Positions 17,455 through 26,100 of a DNA stretch of 55,823 nt are shown here, piece after piece; position 1 is the stretch's first letter, and the number at the start of each line of letters is the position of its first letter. The notes under the pieces are model-generated. The model was not told where the DNA came from, did not search any database, and saw only the letters and a list, made by a program, of their open reading frames with translations. The stretch spans positions 826,255 through 882,077 of the forward strand of contig NZ_STGQ01000002.1 of the NCBI RefSeq assembly GCF_004916975.1, given 5' to 3'. Position numbers and translations under genes: made by a program. This DNA is from Paenibacillus dokdonensis (GTDB lineage Bacteria > Bacillota > Bacilli > Paenibacillales > Paenibacillaceae).

Positions 17455-19019
17455 TCGGCGGTAAGTGCAAGGGAAATACTTTCCCGTTTGTTGGAAAGGC
17501 GCAGTAGGCATGGTATGAGATTCTCGTTGCTACTTGTGGATTGCACCGGCGACGGCCTCGTCGGCTTCATGGCTTGTGCACGGCACCGGATCAGCCGGGA
17601 AGCCTCCCATGAATACGGGGAAGCGTGGGCGCCGGAGGAAGCGGACGGCATTACCTTGGGCAGTACGCTGCTATTCTACACGAAGGACGCGGGGCATCCG
17701 GTCCGGTTCATGCCGCCGTCCTTCGCCAAGGACATCGAGCAGACGCCAATCCCGATCAAGCGAGTGATCCGGGACGAGCTGTGGTCTGTCATTTACGGCA
17801 TTTGGGACTATATGGAAATTCGGGGCAGTTTGAGGCCGAAAGCATGACCTTGGAGTGGGTCGGCTCCATCCCCGGAAAAAGGGAATACCGCCGTTTCGTC
17901 GGCGATTATGTGCTGAACCAGAACGATATCATCGCGCAGGAGCCGTTCCATGACCGGATCGCCTTTGGCGGCTGGTCCATCGATCTGCATCCCCCGCAGG
18001 GGATGTATGCCGAAGCCAGTGGTTCCAAGCATATGCATGCGGACGGCAATTATCATATCCCGTACCGTAGCCTGTACACGGCCAACGTGGGAAATCTACT
18101 GTTCGACGGCCGCAACATAAGCGCTTCCCATGTGGCATTCGGCACGACGCGCGTCATGGCAACCTGCGCGGTTATAGGAGAAGCGGCCGGTACCGCTGCT
18201 TCGCTGTGCGCCGCGAAGGGCGTATCTCCGAGGGAGATCTACCGCTCACATCTACAAGAGCTGCAGCAGACGCTGCTGCGCCAGGACGCCTCCGTCATCG
18301 GTCTGCGGCATGAAGACGAACGGGACCTGGCCCGCCTGGCGCAGGTTTCGGCATCATCGTTTCGAAGCAGCATCAGTGTGGATAAACCGCATGAGGCATA
18401 CCGGCTGGAGCGTGATGCCGCGATTTTGTTCCCGGTTGACCCGGCGGTCGAACCGCTTACCGGCATCCTCGCTTTTGAGAAGGGGGCAGTTCCTAATGCA
18501 TCGGCCAATCTGGAGGAGCACGACGAGAATCAACTCGTCGTGGCCTGGAGCATGAAGGCGGCGGTCCGTCAGCCCTTCTGCTTTAAGGTCAAGGGCAGAA
18601 CAGAAGCCTATGCGCCGGAGAAGGCAGTTGGTGGATACAAACGGCCATTCGGCGGTCCGAATATGTGGACATCCGAGCCGATCGGGCCTGAGCGCGAGGC
18701 TTGGCTGCAATTGACTTGGGAGCATGAAATATCGATGAAGGAAATCATGCTGACGTGGAACGACGACGTGAACGAGGACCTGATCAACCTTCATCATCAC
18801 CGTACGTCATTCGATATCATTCCCGAGCTGGTGAAGTCGTACCGGATCGAGGCCCGGGTTCAACGGCAGTGGCGTGTTGCAACATCAGTTGGGGATAATC
18901 GGAGTAGAAGCAATCGCATCCGTATGAAGGAGCCGGTCTTGGCCGATGCGCTGCGCATCGTCATCGAAGAGACGAACGGCGCTCCGTGCGCGGAGCTGGT
19001 TGAAATTCGGGTGTATTAA
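17455..19019 (+). pseudogene. FAD-dependent oxidoreductase, truncated and frameshifted
   Basis: Two frames together encode the C-terminal two thirds of a FAD_oxidored-type flavoenzyme. Frame 1 (about 17455-17820) contains LLLVDCTGDGLVGFMA and WSVIYGIWDYM. Frame 3 continues from about 17815 with GQFEAESMTLEWVGSIPGKR and the FAD-contacting GNLLFDGRNISASHVAFGTTRVM block, ending at 19019 with a beta-rich C-terminal domain. The shift lies near 17814-17822. The N-terminal Rossmann GxGxxG segment, normally about 150 residues, is absent: an in-frame TAG at 17452 and AT-rich DNA lie there instead. The gene is dead by two independent lesions. GC content is higher than upstream. Confidence 0.85.
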
Positions 19020-19090
19020 ACCCGAGGCCGCATGTGGTGGACCTCCGTCATGTAACGCCGCATTGCCGCCGGGAGCTGCGTGCGGTGAGA

Positions 19091-19125
19091 AAGGCAGCCT
19101 GCCCCTTTCAGGGCGGCTGCCTTTT
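19091..19125 (+). terminator. terminator after the oxidoreductase remnant
   Basis: AAGGCAGCC pairs with GGCTGCCTT around an inner GCCC/GGGC stem, followed by five T. Confidence 0.88.
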
Positions 19126-19284
19126 TGAAGTGAGCTGATAGGCGTGTTCCATCGTTTTCCCGATAGACGGCTGGTCCTATATTGGACCGCGGTATGAGAC
19201 GAAGTTCCTTTTTTTGTTGGAAAACTGAACCAAATCAGGGTCCAAAACGTACTACAGTGTAATCCAACAAAAGGAGGTTCATTC

Positions 19285-21354
19285 ATGAAGAAAAGAATGG
19301 CATGGCTTCTGGCTGCCGCGCTGACATTGACGCCGCTTGTTCCAACCGCGGCGATGGCATCCGGCACGGAAGCAGCGGCCGCTCAAGGGCTGGGAGCACT
19401 CGCGGCGAAAAAGGCGGCGATGCTCACCGAGCAGTATGGAACGGTGAGCGTTCAGTACGCGCTCATCGATCAGGGAAAGATCACCGTATCCGGTCAATCC
19501 GGGAAAAATGACGAAAAGGGGAAAGTTCCGCTTACCCCGGGCACGATGTACGGCATCGGCTCGACGAGCAAAATGTTCACGGCCGCTGCCGTCATGAAGC
19601 TGGCTGATGAGGAGAAAATCAATCTGGATGCCCCGCTTGTGCAGTACATACCGGAATTCAAAATGAAGGATGAGCGTTACAAGCAAATTACCCCGCGCAT
19701 GCTGCTGAACCATTCCTCCGGGATTCAGGGTTCCAGCCTGAACAACGCATTTTTGTTCGAGGATTCGGACCCTTACGCCCACGATACGCTGCTGGAGCAG
19801 CTGTCCAAGCAAAGCTTGAAGGCCGACCCGGGCGCCTTCTCGGTATATTGCAACGACGGCTTTACGTTGGCGGAGATTTTGGTGGAACACGTAAGCGGAA
19901 TGAAGTTTACCGCCTTTGTGCACCAGCATTTCACCGAGCCGCTGGGCATGAACGATACCAAAACCTCGCAGGATATGGTAGATACGGCTAAAACCGCAGG
20001 GCTGTATTATCCTACAATTCCGCAGCAGCTGCCGAATGAAACGGTGAATGTCATCGGAACGGGAGGCATTTATTCCACGGCGGAAGATATGGCACGGTTC
20101 TCGCAAATCTTTACCGGCCAGAAACCGGGCATTCTCTCTGCCAAAGCAGTGGAAGCCATGGGACAGCCCGAATACAAAAAAGGACTGTGGCCTAAAGACG
20201 CGGACAATTCCTTTGACTATGGCCTCGGCTGGGATAGCGTAAGACTGTATCCTTTTAATGATTACGACATTCAGGCGGTGGTGAAGGGCGGAGACACGAT
20301 TCTGTATCATGCTTCGCTGATCGTCCTTCCGGAGCAGAACATGGCCGCGGCCGTCGTATCCTCGGGCGGCAGCAGCTCGACGAACCAGCTCCTGGCGACC
20401 CAAATTCTGCTCGAAGCGCTGAAAGAAAAAGGAGCCATTAAGGACATCAAACCGGACAAATCGTTCGGCAAGCCGGTAGCGGCCAGCCTTCCGGAGGACA
20501 TGAAGAAGCATGCCGGATATTACGGCTCGACGGGCCAGCTGGTCAAGGTTGATCTGAAGGATGGAACCATGTCCGTTACGGTGCCGAGCGTACCCGAATA
20601 TCCGGCAGAGAAGTACGTGTACACAGCAGACGGAACGTTCGTGGACGAAACAGGAACCGCTAAGCTCAGCTTCGTAACCGAATCGAACGGTCTAACCTAC
20701 CTTTGGGTTCGCCAATACAGCACGGTACCTGAGCTCGGGCAAGTGGCGATGTCCCACTATCTCGCCCAGAAGCTGGACAGCAATCCGCTGACGGAAGACG
20801 CGGAAGACGCATGGACGAAGCGTGAAGGCAAGACGTACTATCCTGTCAATGAAAAGTACACCTCGGTGATGTACTTGATGAAGCCTACGCTCGAAATGAA
20901 GCGTTCCAAAGATTTTCAAGGGTATGTGAACGACAAGGAAATTACCGGACCGGACACGGCGGTAAGCAGCCTGCAAATTCCTGGTATGGACGGCCGGGAT
21001 ACGGCCGGATACAGCTTCTACCAAAAGGATGGTGCCGAGTACCTGGAAACGGCGGGAAGCCTGTTCGTCAGCGAAGACCTGGTCAAACCGCTCTATCACG
21101 GCAAGCAGTCGACCGTGACGGTGAAGGATGACGGTTACGCCAGATGGTTCACGGTCCCTGCTGCGGCAGCGGACAAGACGATGACCGTGAAGCTGCCGGT
21201 TGAAGGCGGATTCGCTGTATATGATGCCGCAGGCAAATACGTGAATATGAGCGAAGCCAGCGGCTCGAACCAAGTCGTCCTTCCCAAGGACGGAACGATC
21301 GTTTTCGCGGGTGACGCCGGTTCTTCGTTCAGCATCCAGCTCGATAAAAAATAA
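19285..21354 (+). CDS. secreted beta-lactamase-fold serine hydrolase
   Basis: 689 residues, ATG 19285 with AAAGGAGG upstream. Signal peptide cleaved near AMA/SG (about residue 25). The class C beta-lactamase / penicillin-binding-protein fold is shown by the S-x-x-K motif at Ser93-Lys96 (STSK) and Y-x-N at Tyr188-Asn190 (YCN), with a VKGGDT segment as candidate third motif. The catalytic domain ends near 390; the remaining 300 residues are beta-rich and of unknown role. Such proteins are esterases, D-aminopeptidases or peptidases more often than true beta-lactamases. Monocistronic. Confidence 0.9.
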   Translation: MKKRMAWLLAAALTLTPLVPTAAMASGTEAAAAQGLGALAAKKAAMLTEQYGTVSVQYALIDQGKITVSGQSGKNDEKGKVPLTPGTMYGIGSTSKMFTAAAVMKLADEEKINLDAPLVQYIPEFKMKDERYKQITPRMLLNHSSGIQGSSLNNAFLFEDSDPYAHDTLLEQLSKQSLKADPGAFSVYCNDGFTLAEILVEHVSGMKFTAFVHQHFTEPLGMNDTKTSQDMVDTAKTAGLYYPTIPQQLPNETVNVIGTGGIYSTAEDMARFSQIFTGQKPGILSAKAVEAMGQPEYKKGLWPKDADNSFDYGLGWDSVRLYPFNDYDIQAVVKGGDTILYHASLIVLPEQNMAAAVVSSGGSSSTNQLLATQILLEALKEKGAIKDIKPDKSFGKPVAASLPEDMKKHAGYYGSTGQLVKVDLKDGTMSVTVPSVPEYPAEKYVYTADGTFVDETGTAKLSFVTESNGLTYLWVRQYSTVPELGQVAMSHYLAQKLDSNPLTEDAEDAWTKREGKTYYPVNEKYTSVMYLMKPTLEMKRSKDFQGYVNDKEITGPDTAVSSLQIPGMDGRDTAGYSFYQKDGAEYLETAGSLFVSEDLVKPLYHGKQSTVTVKDDGYARWFTVPAAAADKTMTVKLPVEGGFAVYDAAGKYVNMSEASGSNQVVLPKDGTIVFAGDAGSSFSIQLDKK

Positions 21355-21406
21355 GCATTACCGAGAACTGCTATCATATGTCTTTATCCTAAATATCTTC
21401 TATAAT

Positions 21407-21453
21407 GAAAAAGCCACCGCATTCCTCTCTTGAAGAGGGGCGGTGGTTTTTTT
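21407..21453 (+). terminator. terminator, repeated element copy 1
   Basis: CCACCGC and GCGGTGG with an inner CCTCT/AGAGG stem form a long hairpin followed by seven T. The same hairpin, with the same loop, recurs at 31107-31150 with about two differences over 40 bases. Confidence 0.92.
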
Positions 21454-21699
21454 GCGTATGCCGACGTAGGTGATCAAAGGTATGCTCGGAAGGAATGATT
21501 CAAGGATGCGATATGGAGCGTGCCTGGCTTCTTCCGATGCAGCAGACATGTATAACTGAGCCGGGAAGGCGTGGTATGATAGCTTTAACCCAGCTCTTGT
21601 GGGAATAAATGGATGACTTTTAATGCTTTGAATCATGCCTTCGTGCAATGATTATACTCTTTGAATCTGTTTCCTATGGCAGGAGGGAACTTGCAGCCT

Positions 21700-24600
21700 A
21701 TGAAAAAGCAATTGTCAGGTTTGATCGTCATGGTCGCCGTATTTGCCGTCGCGACATCTGTCTTCATTTATGAATGGCTTCATCCAAACGTTAACTACCC
21801 GGAAGCACGTAAAGGCGTGCTGGATACCAGGCAATGGAACTTTGCGCAGCAAGGGATCATTCCCCTTCGAGGTGAATGGGAATTTTACAAGGATCGGCTG
21901 ATGACGCCTCGGGACTTCACCGATCCTGCCGAACGGGGAACGGAACTGCAGCCGGAGCGGCATTTTTTCTCCGTCCCTGGAGGATGGGAAGGAGAGGTGT
22001 CGAACGACGGCTACGGTGCCGGAACGTACCGGTTGCGGCTTTTGGTGAGCGACATTGGAGATTATGGACTTCGAGCCAAAAAAATTAGGATGTCGAGCCG
22101 CATTTACATGGGTGGCAAGGAGCTTGGAGGCACTGGGCAGCCTGCCTTGTCGGATAACGGTTTTATGCCGAGCAATGTTCCGTTCTTTGGATCGGTCGAG
22201 GCAGATGGTCATGAGATCGATATTATCATCCAGGTGTCAAGCTACCGATATCTGCAAGGAGGACTCGTACAGGCACCTGAGTTTGGATTGACGGCCGATG
22301 TCATGAACCGGCGGGATAGCGCCCGCATGGCCGACGTGATCGTCATGACTACGCTGCTGTCTTTTGGCATTTATTTTGCCGGGATGTTCAGGCAGTGGCG
22401 ACGGGAGCCGTACTTGATATTTTTCAGCTTGTTCTGTTTGGCACTGGGGCTTTTTTTCAGCATCGACAATGAAATTATTATGGGAAGCCTGGTTCCGTCC
22501 ATGTCCTTTCTTTTGCTGCAAAAGCTTCTGTTCATCCTCCCGTACCTGGCCATTCTGTTCTTTATTCATTATGTGCGCATCTATTTAAGCGACAGAAGCG
22601 GGCACTGGTTCAGGGCATTCCAGTGGGTTTCCCTTGCCTATCTGGCTTTGTTGGCCGGTCTTCCGAATGATTTTCTGCTGGTTCTGTTGTGGCCCGGTGT
22701 TATTTTGCAGATTGTGGCCTTCGGGTTTATCTTTGCCTCGATATTCCGCAATCGTCATCAGGGAATCCAGATTTTTTATATTTTGCTTGGCGTGTTCTTT
22801 TTGCTCATTAGTTGGGTATTTGCCCAGACTCGTTACCAGCTGGCGCTGGATAGTCCTTATTACATCATCGTTACTCTTTTGCTGGTTGTGCTGTCGCAGT
22901 CGTTCCTGATGACAGATCGGATTCGGGGAGCCTTTCTGCGAAGCGAACGCTTGGCCGAACAGCTTCTGATCCATGACCGGCAAAAGGATGAATTTTTGGC
23001 GAAAACGTCGCATGAGCTTCGCACGCCCCTTCATGGGATCATTAATCTGTCGGAAGTACTGCTGGAAAACAAGGAAGCGCCGCTTGCAGCAGAGCATCGT
23101 GAGAACGTTCGGCTGCTGCATTTGATCGGGCGGCGGCTTGCCGGACTGGTGAATGATATCCTCGATATGAACCGGATCCGGTACGGGCAGCTCCAAGTGC
23201 AGCTGAAGCCGGTTGATCTGTACGTGTCGACGCGCTTCGTCATGGAAACCTTGTCGATCTCGCCGATCAAGAGCGGCGTCCGGCTTGTGTGCGAGCTGCC
23301 TCCTTCGCTGCCTCTGGTACTGGCCGATGAGAACCGGCTGCGTCAGATCTTGCACAATCTGCTGGAGAACGGACTTAAATACACCGACCGGGGAACCGTC
23401 ACGATTTCGGCGGAGATACGAGGAGAACTGCTGGCCGTTTGGGTCAGCGACACCGGGAGGGGGATTCCAGCCGATGTCATGGATGAGCTGTTTCAGCCGT
23501 TCTTTCAACATGATGAGGAGGGCTCCCATTCGCGCGATGGCATCGGCCTAGGGCTCAGCATATCCAAGCAGCTGGTGGAGCTGCAGGGCGGGCATATGCA
23601 GGTCGAGTCTACGGTTGGCCGAGGTTCGCGGTTTACCTTTACAGTGCCGTTGGCCTGGAGCGGAACGCACGAGGCTGCAGCAGCCGCGGAACAAGCCGAA
23701 CGTATAGGGGAGATGGAATACCCCGAGAACGAGGAATGCAAGGAGAACGGGAACAACCTGGTACCGGAAGCTCCTCTCTCGCCTATCCCTGGGGGTGTGG
23801 AAGAGACGTTCCATATTATGATCGTCGACGACGAGCCTTCCAACCTGAAAGTGGCCATGGACGCCATCGCTTCCATGGGACATACGTATACGACGGCGGC
23901 TGGCGGGGCCGAGGCACTCGCAGCATTGCGGCAAAAGCAGCCGGATTTGGTGCTGCTCGACCTGATGATGCCCGGCGTATCAGGGCTAGACATTTGCCGA
24001 GAAATCCGCGTACTGCACGGGCTGGCGGAGCTTCCGGTGCTGATGCTGACCGCTTCGGGACAGACGCGCGATATTCTGGCCGCCTTCGGGGCGGGGGCTA
24101 ACGATATTTTGCAAAAGCCGTTCCAACTGGCGGAACTTCGGGCCCGGGTGCAGTCGCTCCTGGCGATGAAAAGCTCTTCGTCGTTGGCAGTGCGGCGGGA
24201 AATGGATTTTTTGCAGGCCCAAATATCCCCGCATTTCCTTTACAACAGCCTCAACGCGCTGGTTGGACTCAGCTACAAAAACGTGGATAAGCTGAGAGAG
24301 ACAATTCAGCATTTGACCACGTATCTTCGCACCAAGTTCACGTTCGTTTTTCAGGGAGAACTAGTCCCGCTGGAAAGGGAATTAGAGCTGGTACGAGCCT
24401 ATCTTGCCATTGAACAGCTTCGTTTCGGCCAGCGGCTGGTCGTCCGTTATAAAATCGATGAGCATGCGCATACCATGCTGCCGCCGCTTACCCTTCAGCC
24501 GATTGTCGAAAATGCAGTCCGCCACGGAATCGGGCAGAAGCCCGAAGGGGGAGCGGTGAATATCATCGTCCGCCGCGGTGATCGCGGCGTTGAGATCATC

Positions 24601-24807
24601 GTCGAGGATGACGGAGTCGGAATGGATGAAAGTACGCTTAGGCAGCTGGAGCATGGAAAGACAGGCGGCATCGGCATCGGAAATGTGAACCGGAGGCTGC
24701 AAATGAGATACGGGCGGAATCTGGATATTCATAGCCGCCCGGGCGAAGGAACTCGAATCACGATTTATTTGACGGAGGGGCGTTATGTGGAGAGCCATTC
24801 TGATTGA
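21700..24807 (+). CDS. 7TM hybrid sensor kinase with two kinase cores
   Basis: About 1035 residues. The frame is open from TTG 21661, but ATG 21700 gives MKKQLSGLIVMVAVFAV and follows AGGAGGG at 12 bases. Order: N-terminal helix; extracellular jelly-roll sensor of the 7TMR-DISM type (about 30-200); seven membrane helices (about 210-410); HisKA with His438 (SHELRTP); HATPase (N box HNLLENGLKYT, G boxes DTGRGIP and GIGLGLS); receiver with Asp754 (LLDLMMPG); a LytS-type His_kinase with His845 (ISPHFLYNSLN); and a second HATPase (IVENAVRHGIG, EDDGVGM). It overlaps the following regulator by 23 bases. A phosphorelay from the first core through the internal receiver, or two separately gated outputs, are both possible. 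Confidence 0.92.
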   Translation: MKKQLSGLIVMVAVFAVATSVFIYEWLHPNVNYPEARKGVLDTRQWNFAQQGIIPLRGEWEFYKDRLMTPRDFTDPAERGTELQPERHFFSVPGGWEGEVSNDGYGAGTYRLRLLVSDIGDYGLRAKKIRMSSRIYMGGKELGGTGQPALSDNGFMPSNVPFFGSVEADGHEIDIIIQVSSYRYLQGGLVQAPEFGLTADVMNRRDSARMADVIVMTTLLSFGIYFAGMFRQWRREPYLIFFSLFCLALGLFFSIDNEIIMGSLVPSMSFLLLQKLLFILPYLAILFFIHYVRIYLSDRSGHWFRAFQWVSLAYLALLAGLPNDFLLVLLWPGVILQIVAFGFIFASIFRNRHQGIQIFYILLGVFFLLISWVFAQTRYQLALDSPYYIIVTLLLVVLSQSFLMTDRIRGAFLRSERLAEQLLIHDRQKDEFLAKTSHELRTPLHGIINLSEVLLENKEAPLAAEHRENVRLLHLIGRRLAGLVNDILDMNRIRYGQLQVQLKPVDLYVSTRFVMETLSISPIKSGVRLVCELPPSLPLVLADENRLRQILHNLLENGLKYTDRGTVTISAEIRGELLAVWVSDTGRGIPADVMDELFQPFFQHDEEGSHSRDGIGLGLSISKQLVELQGGHMQVESTVGRGSRFTFTVPLAWSGTHEAAAAAEQAERIGEMEYPENEECKENGNNLVPEAPLSPIPGGVEETFHIMIVDDEPSNLKVAMDAIASMGHTYTTAAGGAEALAALRQKQPDLVLLDLMMPGVSGLDICREIRVLHGLAELPVLMLTASGQTRDILAAFGAGANDILQKPFQLAELRARVQSLLAMKSSSSLAVRREMDFLQAQISPHFLYNSLNALVGLSYKNVDKLRETIQHLTTYLRTKFTFVFQGELVPLERELELVRAYLAIEQLRFGQRLVVRYKIDEHAHTMLPPLTLQPIVENAVRHGIGQKPEGGAVNIIVRRGDRGVEIIVEDDGVGMDESTLRQLEHGKTGGIGIGNVNRRLQMRYGRNLDIHSRPGEGTRITIYLTEGRYVESHSD

Positions 24808-25888
24808 TGACGAAGAGATCGCGCTTGATGTCATGGACATCATGCTGACCGAGGTTGGCGGTGTGGAGGTAGTCGGCAGGTTTCAGTTGGTTGCCGAAGC
24901 GCTTGAACGATGCGGCGTTCTCCAACCGGATTTGATTTTTTTGGATATCGAAATGCCTGGAGTGGGCGGGCTGGAAGCTGCAGGAGCGCTGGCAGCATGC
25001 TGTCCGGACGCTGAAATCATCTTTGTGACGGCTCACGACCAGTATGCGATTGATGCGTTCGATACCGCAGCCATCGGATACTTGCTTAAACCGGTCGCCA
25101 AGGACAAGCTTGTTAAGACGCTATCCCGTTATGCGGATCGTCAAGCCAAAAGGCAGATCCGAAGCGGTGATTCTATGGATGGGAACGCACTGAGTGCTGC
25201 CAGTCCGGCGGCTGGACTAGAAAGACAAGCGGAAGATAAGCAGCGGCTGTCGCTCAAAGTGCTGGGCAGTATGGAACTGTACGCCCCGGACGGACGGCTA
25301 TTGACATGGCGTACCAAGAAAACGAAGGAGCTGTTTGCGCTGCTTTGGCATCATCGAAGCCGGCCGGTCTACAAATACGCGATTCTGGAATATTTGTGGC
25401 CGGATGATTCGGCGGAACGTGGACAAAAGCTGCTGCATACGTCCCTTTATTACTTGCGGAGCCTATTCAAGGCGGAAGGCTACGACGGATTCGTGAAATA
25501 CGGTGACGAGCGGTATTGGATTGATTCGTCGGCCATCCGCGGCGACCTGGAGGAGCTCCTTGGGGGACTGGATCAGGGGAATGCAACGATGGAAATTAGG
25601 GAGTTGCTTCAACTGTACGGTGGCGATTATCTGGAAATGGAGCATTACGAATGGGCCAATGCCTACCGGATGGAGCTTCGATCGGTCATGATGTCTTTTA
25701 TGACTGCGTCGCTGGATCAGGCCGCGCATGAATACCGTTCGCTGCTTCTGTGGAAATTGATCGAATTGGAGCCAAGCCGGCTGTCCTACTATGATTTGCT
25801 GGCGGATTGTTTGAACCAAGCCGGGGATCAGGATGGCGTTTTCCGGGTGCGGGCAATGATGGAGCAGATGGAGCTGAAGGGAGAATAG
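24785..25888 (+). CDS. response regulator with SARP/BTAD output domain
   Basis: 367 residues. Receiver 1-120 with acidic D9-E10 and phospho-acceptor Asp54 (FLDIEMPG); Lys in YLLKPV. A linker is followed by an OmpR-like winged helix (about 155-245; LSLKVLGSMELY and WRTKKTKELFALLWHH) and a bacterial transcriptional activator domain made of helical repeats (about 250-367). Start ATG 24785 lies inside the kinase gene after GGAGGGGCG, so translation is coupled. The family (YesN-unrelated, AfsR/DnrI-like output) activates transcription; the target is unknown, but the dockerin/cohesin operon starts 212 bases downstream. Confidence 0.92.
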   Translation: MWRAILIDDEEIALDVMDIMLTEVGGVEVVGRFQLVAEALERCGVLQPDLIFLDIEMPGVGGLEAAGALAACCPDAEIIFVTAHDQYAIDAFDTAAIGYLLKPVAKDKLVKTLSRYADRQAKRQIRSGDSMDGNALSAASPAAGLERQAEDKQRLSLKVLGSMELYAPDGRLLTWRTKKTKELFALLWHHRSRPVYKYAILEYLWPDDSAERGQKLLHTSLYYLRSLFKAEGYDGFVKYGDERYWIDSSAIRGDLEELLGGLDQGNATMEIRELLQLYGGDYLEMEHYEWANAYRMELRSVMMSFMTASLDQAAHEYRSLLLWKLIELEPSRLSYYDLLADCLNQAGDQDGVFRVRAMMEQMELKGE

Positions 25889-25942
25889 AGCGGGGGCGAA
25901 TGGGACGGAAGTAGCAGACAACAATCGCATAAAATGTAGAGA

Positions 25943-25978
25943 AAACAGTCTTCAAACACCAATTTGAAGGCTGTTTTT
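25943..25978 (+). terminator. terminator after the two-component pair
   Basis: AAACAGTCTTCAAA and TTTGAAGGCTGTTT form a stem with one G-T pair and a six-base loop, followed by T residues. Confidence 0.9.
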
Positions 25979-26100
25979 GTCGTTTTATGGGGTAATGTTG
26001 TGAAAATGTTGAGAGCTGCTGATTACAATGAGACTCAGATGCAGGCGATCTCATGACCATGAGGTCCGTAATTTATACATTCAGAAAGAGAGGATCAGAC

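Noticed and set aside
19285..21354. Antibiotic-resistance beta-lactamase
   Set aside because: SxxK and YxN motifs fit the broad serine hydrolase family, and the 689-residue length with a large C-terminal extension does not match true class C beta-lactamases.
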